Shown here piece by piece: positions 20,758 to 27,159 of a stretch of 28,683 nucleotides of DNA; position 1 is the stretch's first letter, and every line of letters begins with the position of its first letter. Origin of the DNA: a virus; IMG/VR virus record IMGVR_UViG_3300048013_000342, positions 1 to 28,683 of that record; one strand, given 5' to 3'. A program made the translations under genes and the position numbers. A model generated the notes under the pieces. It was not told where the DNA came from and did no database searches. It saw only the letters and a program-made list of their open reading frames with translations.

Positions 20758-21842
20758 TTTTTTTTCGGTAACTCTTCTCCAAGAGTCATTCTTCCACCTA
20801 CCATAATATTGTAAGCAAGCACAAGTGCAACTGCCACAGGATCAAAAACTAAAACAATAACGATAATAAACCACTTAACAACCTGATCAACTGGCATACC
20901 AAACGACTCTGCAATGAAACGAAAACTTCCTATGTCAGTTGCACGAATTCCCTCTTTTTCTTTTAATATCTCTGCTTGGTTAGACTTGATCTTGGTATAT
21001 TTGTCTTCAATGACTGATACATTATCTAAATCATTTGTTGTATCACGAAGACCATTTACCTTTTCCACAAATTTATCATATTCTGATGTAATCTCTTCAT
21101 CTATTTTTGCAAGTGATTCGTTGTATCGTTTTGTTGCGGATGTTTCTTCTTCTGAAATAGATGATAGTGAAGATGCGATAGAATCTCGTTCTGGTTGTTG
21201 TGCTATCTTTAATTCTTCGAGTTTCTTTTTGTTGCTTGAAAATAATCCACCACCCTTTGATTCAATTGCAGTTTTTGCGGCGTCTAATGTAGATAAACGA
21301 TCAAGTAATTGTTGTCTGCGAGTAGTTCTTGCTTCCGTATCTGATTTATTGCGTGTTGATAAAGCATCTTGTCTTGCTCTTCTGTCTGCAACATAATCGT
21401 CATAAATTTTTTGAAATCCTGCAATCGTTTCCGTCTTTTTGTCTTCAACGGTTACATCTGTGTTTTGTAGTGTCTTGATTTCGGTTTCTATTACAACTAT
21501 CTCTTTATTTAATGTTTCAATGTTACTTTCGTGCATTTCGACCCTTGAACGAGTGTCATCATAAGCATCACTTAAAAATCCATAAATACCAAGAGACGTT
21601 ATTCCTATCAGAACAACAACTGCTATTGTGCAGTACCACTTCAACATTCTTGGAATTCTTTCCCAATAACGATATAAAAAAGAAGTCATAGCAAGTTTAC
21701 CTGCTTCTAAAACACCCGCCATTACCATAGCTGCGATAGCTGCACCTGCGAATAATAAACCAATACCACGAACAGAAAAGAAAGCAGCCGTTCCTGCTAC
21801 TGCGAGTGCCAATCCCCCAATGATTGCAGTAAATAATCTCAT
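20748..21842 (-). CDS. Membrane protein with long coiled coil (364 aa in frame 0)
   Basis: Three hydrophobic segments lie at about 3-24, 26-46 and 67-90. A long charged coiled coil spans about 95-300. A fourth segment lies at about 324-350 and contains [14 protein letters not shown]. The pattern ([11 protein letters not shown], then L-Y-R-Y-W, then [10 protein letters not shown], coil, and F-D-P-x-A-V near the end) resembles a conserved membrane protein I recall from marine T4-like phages; its function is unknown to me. The ATG at 21842 has an AAGGAGA site 11 bases upstream. It follows the terminator after Hsp20, so it needs its own promoter; I see several TATAAT-like strings in 21861-21910 but no convincing -35. 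The frame ends KKKIG-stop at a slippery A run, giving a possible longer form. Confidence 0.85.
   Translation of the reverse strand: MRLFTAIIGGLALAVAGTAAFFSVRGIGLLFAGAAIAAMVMAGVLEAGKLAMTSFLYRYWERIPRMLKWYCTIAVVVLIGITSLGIYGFLSDAYDDTRSRVEMHESNIETLNKEIVVIETEIKTLQNTDVTVEDKKTETIAGFQKIYDDYVADRRARQDALSTRNKSDTEARTTRRQQLLDRLSTLDAAKTAIESKGGGLFSSNKKKLEELKIAQQPERDSIASSLSSISEEETSATKRYNESLAKIDEEITSEYDKFVEKVNGLRDTTNDLDNVSVIEDKYTKIKSNQAEILKEKEGIRATDIGSFRFIAESFGMPVDQVVKWFIIVIVLVFDPVAVALVLAYNIMVGGRMTLGEELPKKKIG
20756..20780 (-). promoter_or_regulatory. Putative programmed -1 frameshift site (A10 run with upstream Shine-Dalgarno-like element)
   Basis: Ten consecutive A (minus strand, 20765-20756) are read as AAA AAA AAA near the end of the 364-aa frame, just before ATT GGA TAG. 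A GGAGAAG element (20780-20774) lies 11 bases upstream of the run. This is the same layout as the stimulatory element of E. coli dnaX. Slippage by one base moves the ribosome into the open -1 frame. RNA polymerase slippage on the run would give the same product. I found no strong downstream hairpin. Confidence 0.65.
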
Positions 21843-21890
21843 ACTAATACATATCTCCTTGTTTTATTTTCCCAATCACCACGTTATATG

Positions 21891-21898
21891 TATAAATA
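21891..21898 (+). promoter_or_regulatory. T4-late-promoter-like TATAAATA, pointing antisense
   Basis: An exact late -10 consensus lies in the gap between the membrane-protein gene and the Hsp20 terminator, on the strand opposite the genes. A transcript from it would pass the terminator hairpin, which lacks a T run in this direction, and run antisense into hsp20. A/T-rich context makes chance plausible. Confidence 0.2.
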
Positions 21899-21910
21899 TA
21901 ATATAGTTAT

Positions 21911-21940
21911 AAAAAAAGAGGGTAAATTTTTTACCCTCTT
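21911..21940 (-). terminator. Rho-independent terminator after Hsp20
   Basis: A perfect 11-base inverted repeat (AAGAGGGTAAA at 21916-21926 and TTTACCCTCTT at 21930-21940) with a 3-base loop is followed on the minus strand by a run of seven T. It lies 28 bases after the hsp20 stop. On the plus strand the hairpin is not followed by a T run, so the orientation is clear. Confidence 0.9.
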
Positions 21941-21967
21941 AAAATATTAAAGTATTTTGGTTAAATG

Positions 21968-22465
21968 TTAAAGAATTTTTACCTTCTTTGCTTTTGTTTC
22001 AATTACTTCTTTTTTTGGAATAGTTACATTAAGAATTCCATTGTCAAACTTTGCGGAAATCTTATTTACATTTAGTGTTGCATCATCGACCTTAAACGAT
22101 CTTTTAAACGAAGACCTCTTGAGTTCCTTATATACATACTTTACATCTGGATCATCGATTTCCACTTTCTTGTCACCAGCAATCGTAAGCATACCATCTT
22201 CATATTCAACAGATACATCTTCTTTTCCAAGACCTGCGATTTCTGCTTCAATTCTAACCTCTTTGCTAGTGTCTGCGACATTTACTCTTGGGTATGAACT
22301 ATTTCCAAAAAAGTTTACTCCGAATTCTTGTCCGAAGTTTGGAAATGCTTGATTGACCATTTTGTCAAAAATAGAGTCGAATGGAGTTAAAAATTCGTCT
22401 CTTAAATTTGGAACGTGTTTACCAAGTCCTGTTCCATTGGACTTATTATATCCGTAGTTTTTCAT
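21968..22465 (-). CDS. hsp20: Small heat-shock protein, Hsp20/alpha-crystallin family (165 aa)
   Basis: An ATP-independent holdase chaperone; such genes are common in cyanophage-like T4 relatives. The N-terminal arm (1-57) includes D-E-F-L-T-P-F-D-S-I-F-D. The alpha-crystallin domain (about 58-152) begins Y-P-R-V-N-V-A-D, contains I-A-G-L-G-K-E-D-V-S-V (76-86) and ends with the family motif A-K-F-D-N-G-I-L-N-V-T-I-P (138-150). The C-terminal tail ends K-V-K-I-L, close to the I-x-I/V anchor. The ATG at 22465 has AAAAAGGA 8 bases upstream. It has its own strong sigma70-like promoter and a strong terminator, so it is an independent unit, probably expressed early by host polymerase. It may assist folding of the large virion proteins. 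Confidence 0.95.
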   Translation of the reverse strand: MKNYGYNKSNGTGLGKHVPNLRDEFLTPFDSIFDKMVNQAFPNFGQEFGVNFFGNSSYPRVNVADTSKEVRIEAEIAGLGKEDVSVEYEDGMLTIAGDKKVEIDDPDVKYVYKELKRSSFKRSFKVDDATLNVNKISAKFDNGILNVTIPKKEVIETKAKKVKIL

Positions 22466-22488
22466 TTTATTTATCCTTTTTTAGTTAC

Positions 22489-22508
22489 AAATCCCGTTTT
22501 GGGCATTT
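22489..22508 (-). other. Hairpin in the hsp20 leader
   Basis: In the hsp20 leader, AAAT-CCC can pair with GGG-ATTT across a 5-base loop, with one bulged G (minus strand AAATGCCCAAAACGGGATTT). An overlapping alternative hairpin GGCA-AA-TGCC uses part of the same bases. Neither sequesters the AAGGA ribosome site, so a thermometer role is not supported. Confidence 0.35.
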
Positions 22509-22525
22509 GCCGAACAACCTCGATT

Positions 22526-22536
22526 GAGCATTGCTC
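22526..22536. promoter_or_regulatory. Perfect 11-bp dyad just downstream of the hsp20 promoter, operator candidate
   Basis: GAGCATTGCTC is a perfect inverted repeat with a one-base centre, lying about 10-20 bases after the -10 box and so covering the expected start of transcription. Position and symmetry fit a repressor site. No regulator is known. The loop is too short for a stable RNA hairpin. Confidence 0.4.
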
Positions 22537-22541
22537 TATAA

Positions 22542-22549
22542 TATAAATA
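22542..22549 (+). promoter_or_regulatory. T4-late-promoter-like TATAAATA, pointing antisense
   Basis: An exact late -10 consensus on the plus strand overlaps the -10 of the hsp20 promoter. It would drive transcription antisense to the HD-domain gene. The overlap with a genuine A/T-rich -10 box makes coincidence quite possible. Confidence 0.2.
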
Positions 22550-22574
22550 TACTACAATAGTATAAAAATGTCAA
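22546..22574 (-). promoter_or_regulatory. Sigma70-type promoter of hsp20
   Basis: A perfect -35 TTGACA (22574-22569) is followed after exactly 17 bases by TATATT (22551-22546), five of six matches to the -10 consensus. It lies immediately after the HD-gene stop and about 74 bases of leader separate the expected start from the hsp20 ATG. The host RNA polymerase should recognise it. Confidence 0.8.
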
Positions 22575-22576
22575 GT

Positions 22577-23245
22577 TTACGGCTCAAACTTCATTATGTT
22601 GTCCATATTAGACTTTTCTGCCAAACAAGTCATATGGTCTGCCCAGTGAATAACTCTTGGTAGTTCTGTCATGAGACCCACTTCTTTTGAAAATGCTTTT
22701 AGGTATTGTTCGTTTGCTTCATCGTACATACCATCTGACAGCTTAATTCCAAGTTGTTCTTTTTCAGTTGTTTTAATTTCAAAGTGTTGTAATAACCATA
22801 TGGTTCTATCGGTTACGGTCATCCAGTGAATGTCGGGATTAATGTTGTACAACTTTCCTTGGTTTTTCCGATGCCACTCACTTTCATTGTAAATGTATTG
22901 TTCACCGTCAATCGATCCAAGTTTACCGAGGTCGTGATTAAGTGCAGCGAACATCATTTCGTCATCGGTGAAGTCAATATTCGCACCGATACTTTGTAGT
23001 AGCACTTTTACACCACGAACCGTTTTACAAACACCAAGTACGTGATCAATGTAGCCACCATCATACGCATTGTGAAACCTGTCAATACTACTTGCAGGTG
23101 ATGTTAGTGCCCGTAGACCCAAACACCCGTCATCTGTTCCGTACATATACAATAATTTTTCTTGACGTTCACCCGTGAATGTATCTTCGATGAACTTTAA
23201 AAATGATTTGTAGTTTTCTTCTAATTGGGATTCTGTGTAATTCAT
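22577..23245 (-). CDS. HD-domain metal-dependent phosphohydrolase (222 aa)
   Basis: The HD superfamily comprises metal-dependent phosphohydrolases acting on nucleotides, cyclic nucleotides or alarmones. Visible metal-ligand candidates are H68 (G-G-Y-I-D-H-V-L), H104-D105 (A-A-L-N-H-D-L-G-K), H140 and H154, and H200/D203 in I-H-W-A-D-H-M. The order H...HD...H...H...D fits an intact active site. No partner domain is fused, and the size is normal for a stand-alone HD protein. The ATG at 23245 lies only a few bases after a promoter, so the message may be nearly leaderless. Possible substrates are host alarmones or dNTPs; the sequence does not decide. Confidence 0.88.
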   Translation of the reverse strand: MNYTESQLEENYKSFLKFIEDTFTGERQEKLLYMYGTDDGCLGLRALTSPASSIDRFHNAYDGGYIDHVLGVCKTVRGVKVLLQSIGANIDFTDDEMMFAALNHDLGKLGSIDGEQYIYNESEWHRKNQGKLYNINPDIHWMTVTDRTIWLLQHFEIKTTEKEQLGIKLSDGMYDEANEQYLKAFSKEVGLMTELPRVIHWADHMTCLAEKSNMDNIMKFEP

Positions 23246-23248
23246 CCC

Positions 23249-23280
23249 ATTATATTATATTTTTTACAAATACGTGTCAA
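23249..23280 (-). promoter_or_regulatory. Sigma70-type promoter of the HD gene
   Basis: A perfect -35 TTGACA (23280-23275) overlaps the TGA stop of the glycosyltransferase gene. Two overlapping TATAAT strings follow at 23259-23254 (spacing 15) and 23254-23249 (spacing 20), with TAATAT between at spacing 17. Since the ATG is at 23245, any start would leave almost no leader. Confidence 0.6.
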
Positions 23281-24632
23281 GAGAATATTTCACGCAACTC
23301 AGACACCTTGGTTTGATACACCGAAGTATCCCAGTCGGACATTTTTTCAAAGATGCTATAATAGTACTCAAATTCATGCTTTAGAATGTTGTTAGAATTT
23401 ACCAAAAAACATCCACGTGATGAGTATCTTTTTTTTGCAAGACGTTGGGATTCTGAATACAGAGATGTAAATCCAATGGAATCTCTATCTGGTACTTTTT
23501 CTGAAATTACTTTTTTGAAAATCTCTTTCAACTCCTTTTGTTTTTCCCCACCTTTACAATACATATCATTGGCAAAAAGAACCACCGAATCCATTTCAAG
23601 TAGTTCGTAGATATGGCATATGTATTCAAAGTAATAATATAAAAAGTGTTTTGATTGTTTTACCTTCGAATATGATCCGTTTACATTCTTTAAAGAAAAC
23701 GAACTTGTATCACGAACGGTAATTATATCGGTACCTGGATAGTATATATCTGGATGCCTTGAATAAACCACACCGAATTCAGGGGATTTCCACACTGGTA
23801 TGGGTTTTGCCTTAATCACTCTTGGTGGTGTTTTTACAGCAGATTGTTGTTTTTTCAAATCCTTATTCGTGTATATGCTTTTTTTGCTACGAAGCAGTTG
23901 TTTGCCATAATACTCTTTTAGTTTATTAGAAACCAACTCCTTTGACTCTGATGTTTTGTAATTAACATAAAGTTGTCTGTTTATGTTTACATCTGCTCGG
24001 GATGCGGGTGGGTGGTTCATGTGATATCCGGTTTCAATTACATTACTATATGAAACGGAATCTTTTAATCGGTTTTCTACAAAGTCTAAGTCTTGAAATC
24101 CCCACCCAACAAAATCTTCGTTCATTCCACCTACACGCTGAAAGTCAGTTGCTCGTATTATAAACGAAAACTTTCCGTCTTGGGAATTTACCTCTCGTTC
24201 TTTTGTGTCTGTTAGTTCAATTGTGTGGGTTGCGTGAAGTTTGTATGTTTCTTCTTTATTTAATAGTAAAACACTATCAAACGGACGAATAAAATCGTGG
24301 GCCGAATCTGCTTCGTTGATTACATTAGAAAAGTTTGTATAAAAATCACAGTCTACCATCCATAAAAATTCTGTGAATGAGCTTCGTGCAGCTTCATTCA
24401 TTAGTTTTGATTTGTTTATTTTATCTGAGTTGTTGTTTATTGTGATGTGATTTATATTCTCAAATCCAACCAGATATTCTTCAATCGTGGATGTAGTTGT
24501 ACTTGTTTGCTCAGATACTATTACCGCACATCCTAATTTATTTACTTCTTTTACTAAGAAACAAAAATTGTTGAAACGTGAAGAAGATAAATTATATATT
24601 GGTATGATTATCGTTATGTCGGATATGTTCAT
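23277..24632 (-). CDS. GT-A glycosyltransferase with galactosyltransferase-like C-terminal motif and extra domain (451 aa)
   Basis: Residues 1-200 form a GT-A fold: I-T-I-I-I-P-I-Y-N at 6-14, the nucleotide-sugar/metal motif D-C-D at 94-96, and GGMNEDFVGWGFQDLDF at 168-184. The last is the galactosyltransferase C-terminal signature with its W-G-x-x-D-x-D acid. H204 and neighbours (Y-H-M-N-H-P-P) follow. Residues about 255-451 are a separate region I do not recognise, with several Cys and Trp residues and helices. The ATG overlaps the TAA of the upstream structural gene (TAATG), so it is coupled to virion-protein synthesis. It may decorate a virion protein, modified DNA bases or host envelope sugars; the sequence does not choose between them. 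Confidence 0.88.
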   Translation of the reverse strand: MNISDITIIIPIYNLSSSRFNNFCFLVKEVNKLGCAVIVSEQTSTTTSTIEEYLVGFENINHITINNNSDKINKSKLMNEAARSSFTEFLWMVDCDFYTNFSNVINEADSAHDFIRPFDSVLLLNKEETYKLHATHTIELTDTKEREVNSQDGKFSFIIRATDFQRVGGMNEDFVGWGFQDLDFVENRLKDSVSYSNVIETGYHMNHPPASRADVNINRQLYVNYKTSESKELVSNKLKEYYGKQLLRSKKSIYTNKDLKKQQSAVKTPPRVIKAKPIPVWKSPEFGVVYSRHPDIYYPGTDIITVRDTSSFSLKNVNGSYSKVKQSKHFLYYYFEYICHIYELLEMDSVVLFANDMYCKGGEKQKELKEIFKKVISEKVPDRDSIGFTSLYSESQRLAKKRYSSRGCFLVNSNNILKHEFEYYYSIFEKMSDWDTSVYQTKVSELREIFS

Positions 24633-26770
24633 TATTCACCATCCACTTGACCGATTCCGAACAATAAGTCAGAATTACTTGATCGTGTTTTGATTTTACC
24701 GGATTCGTATAACTCTCTAAATGTAAAGTGTGTTCCTTCAACCGATCCTTCAAATGTAAATGAAATACAACATTCGTTTTCTTGTCCAACATTTAGTGTT
24801 AAGGTTACAACACTTCCATCTAATGTGTCTTGTCCACCTATTTCTATTGCGATGTATCGTGGGTCATAATCTTTTGCAGTTCTTGCTCCGAGGGTATCTC
24901 CACGTGCTTCATTGAAATACAATGCCATAAATGATGGTTGTGTTCCGTATCTTATGTTGTCAGGATAACAGAATTTTGTATTTTCTCTTGCGTTCTTAAA
25001 GGTAGCAACCAACACATCTCTATCTGCATTTCCTGGTATTGCAATTTGGAAATCAGGATCAAGAGTATAAAGTTTTGGTTCAGTTGAAATTGATCCGTTT
25101 TGTCCTGTTGTCATAAATATGCTATCGGTTTCAAGAAGGTCAGATAGTTTCGCATCTGGATTTGTTACTCCACCTTCCATTACATCAACTTGAATTGTCT
25201 CGTCTGTACAACATTGTTCACTGTCGCACATAAACATAGCACTCTTAATTCGTTTTGCCCAATTGTTTTTGTGTAAGTCTGTACGATCTTTATTAACAAT
25301 ACTAATAGTTACATTTTCTTGCGTTAATCCTTCACCTGCTTCGTTTACGGGTATAATTTCTACCGCGGGTTGCGTAACATCCAAAAAGAATTTGTTATAT
25401 ATTGGCTCTGTCAAACTCGGTGATTCAATCTTAAAATACAATTCTTCTGCCATTGGTATATAATCTGTTCGTTCCTCACCAGTAGTTTGGTCTATAAATC
25501 CAGTTGATTCTTCAAGTTCAATTTCAAATATTACCCCTTCAAAACTATATGCAGTTGAAGCACCACCAGGAGATACAACTTTATCTGGAATTGTTAAATC
25601 ATTGTTTGAGACACCCGTGGTACCTGTGCTATTTTCTGTTTCGGGTATTGCACCTACTTTGCTTGCATATCCACATTCACCTTTGATTTTAATATTTGGA
25701 AACCTTGCGATTGTGTTTGCGGTTTGAAATGGTATAAGTGATTTTAGTAAACTTGAACTTTGTGTACCGGATGTATTTGATTTAAGTGTTACAGTTATTT
25801 GACCATTTCCGTTTACTCCGTTCTCGATGTGGTCTGATATGTTTCCTCCTTCTCCGAATTCCGAGTTTTTCGTAACATAAAATTCAGTATAATATTCAAG
25901 TGCATCTTCATCGGTAACAAGTGCTACAGTTTTATTATGAAGAATTCCTATATTCTTGAACATGGTATGAATTTCACCACCCGCAAGTGAGTCTTGTGGC
26001 CCAAGTCGTTTGTTGTAATCAATTTGTGCGACAAGTGGACTGCGTGATGCAATTCCACCCGAATTTTCAATACGAACCAACCAACCTCCACCTTGAGCAG
26101 AAGTTTTTGTAATTTTGATATCGTATTTTTCTGTTTGTGGTCTACCACCCGTTGGAGAACCTGTCATTGGACGATAATTTAATACAAGACCCGATGTTTC
26201 TCCCGTGGCCACGAATAGTGGTTTGCTTATAACAGGTTCATTGAAGTCTCGTACTACATTGTTACCAAGAGAAAGATGCGAGGGTGCTTTGCGATCCCAT
26301 AAATAATACACTTTTCCGTTGGAAAGATACGATTCGGGTGTAAGTTTGTCAAATGATATTTTACCAGATAAAACAATTACTGCGTTTGTTTCTGTTCCAT
26401 CTGTGTCAAGTTCACTTCCACTTCCATCACAAGTAACACTTACACTTTCAACGATACCCACCACTTCTATGAGATGCTCTTGGTCGTATGGATTGTTGGT
26501 ATCATACATTGCATATGCAAGATTATATCCACCGATACTTGCGTCCCATCTAACTGCATCTCCAACTTTCGGACAATTATATGTTAGTTTTGCTCTAAGG
26601 GTTGTTCGTTCTGCTTCCCACTTATAGTCTTTGGCAGCCTGTCTAACTTGCTCGTAAATATTTTCTAAAACTGCTCCGTCACACGGACTGCTTGTGGGTT
26701 GTAAGGCCTGACCACCGATTGGTTGACATCCTCTTAAGTTAAATGCTGATCTATGTTGTAACGTTGCCAT
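24632..26770 (-). CDS. Virion structural protein with fibre-type module, Cys-rich (712 aa)
   Basis: Residues about 65-210 contain a module seen in T4-like fibre and structural proteins: P-K-V-G-D-A-V-R, then E-V-V-G-I-V-E-S-V, then G-K-V-Y-Y-L, then ISKPLFVATG and G-L-V-L-N-Y-R. The same module occurs in the 507-residue partial protein upstream. Residues about 210-470 are beta-rich, with one Gly/Asn-rich stretch. The C-terminal half has paired and clustered Cys (M-C-D-S-E-Q-C-C and N-E-C-C-I-S-F), unusual in a cytoplasmically assembled virion. No signal peptide or membrane segment. The ATG at 26770 follows the previous stop by 6 bases with a weak ribosome site. Exact position in the virion is unknown. 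Confidence 0.75.
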   Translation of the reverse strand: MATLQHRSAFNLRGCQPIGGQALQPTSSPCDGAVLENIYEQVRQAAKDYKWEAERTTLRAKLTYNCPKVGDAVRWDASIGGYNLAYAMYDTNNPYDQEHLIEVVGIVESVSVTCDGSGSELDTDGTETNAVIVLSGKISFDKLTPESYLSNGKVYYLWDRKAPSHLSLGNNVVRDFNEPVISKPLFVATGETSGLVLNYRPMTGSPTGGRPQTEKYDIKITKTSAQGGGWLVRIENSGGIASRSPLVAQIDYNKRLGPQDSLAGGEIHTMFKNIGILHNKTVALVTDEDALEYYTEFYVTKNSEFGEGGNISDHIENGVNGNGQITVTLKSNTSGTQSSSLLKSLIPFQTANTIARFPNIKIKGECGYASKVGAIPETENSTGTTGVSNNDLTIPDKVVSPGGASTAYSFEGVIFEIELEESTGFIDQTTGEERTDYIPMAEELYFKIESPSLTEPIYNKFFLDVTQPAVEIIPVNEAGEGLTQENVTISIVNKDRTDLHKNNWAKRIKSAMFMCDSEQCCTDETIQVDVMEGGVTNPDAKLSDLLETDSIFMTTGQNGSISTEPKLYTLDPDFQIAIPGNADRDVLVATFKNARENTKFCYPDNIRYGTQPSFMALYFNEARGDTLGARTAKDYDPRYIAIEIGGQDTLDGSVVTLTLNVGQENECCISFTFEGSVEGTHFTFRELYESGKIKTRSSNSDLLFGIGQVDGE

Positions 26771-26776
26771 TTTTTG

Positions 26777-27145
26777 TTATTCGGTTATTGAGGGTAATGC
26801 GTTTGCGTCAAGTGTTGAAACGGGATCAACTGCCTTCACCCACTCAGGTTCTCCGCCACCTCCCAAGCTCATACGGGTATAAATGTGAATGTTGTCTATG
26901 TTTTTCTCAACTTTACCACTGACAACTATCTGTCTAACATAGGTAACAAACGCATAATCACCCTCAGATGAATCTCCTATTAATAGTCCTTTGTATGGCC
27001 ACACTGAGTTTAGAAACTTTTTAATTTCTTTATCGGGTTCGGTGAAATCTTTGCAGTCTACATCATCTGCTTCTTGAGCATCACACGTTGAATAAAATGT
27101 AAAGTGTTTGTATCTAAAATTTCCAATGTCGTATAATGATCCCAT
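26777..27145 (-). CDS. Small virion-region protein, unknown (122 aa)
   Basis: The ATG at 27145 has AAGG about 13 bases upstream and lies 14 bases after the previous stop; its own stop is 6 bases before the 712-aa gene. Its composition is mixed and slightly acidic, with two Cys near the N-terminus (S-T-C-D and D-V-D-C) and a Gly run (S-L-G-G-G-G-E-P-E-W) near residue 95. The beta-like pattern Y-A-F-V-T-Y-V-R-Q-I-V-V-S-G lies in the middle. I do not recognise it. Flanked on both sides by related structural genes, it is probably a virion or fibre-associated component. Confidence 0.7.
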   Translation of the reverse strand: MGSLYDIGNFRYKHFTFYSTCDAQEADDVDCKDFTEPDKEIKKFLNSVWPYKGLLIGDSSEGDYAFVTYVRQIVVSGKVEKNIDNIHIYTRMSLGGGGEPEWVKAVDPVSTLDANALPSITE

Positions 27146-27159
27146 TTTGTTTCTTGCCT

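Noticed and set aside
20321-20806. Plus-strand 161-codon frame rich in Val and Gly
   Set aside because: It is the antisense reading of the 42-bp Pro-Thr repeat and has no ribosome site; the minus-strand reading fits the gene layout.
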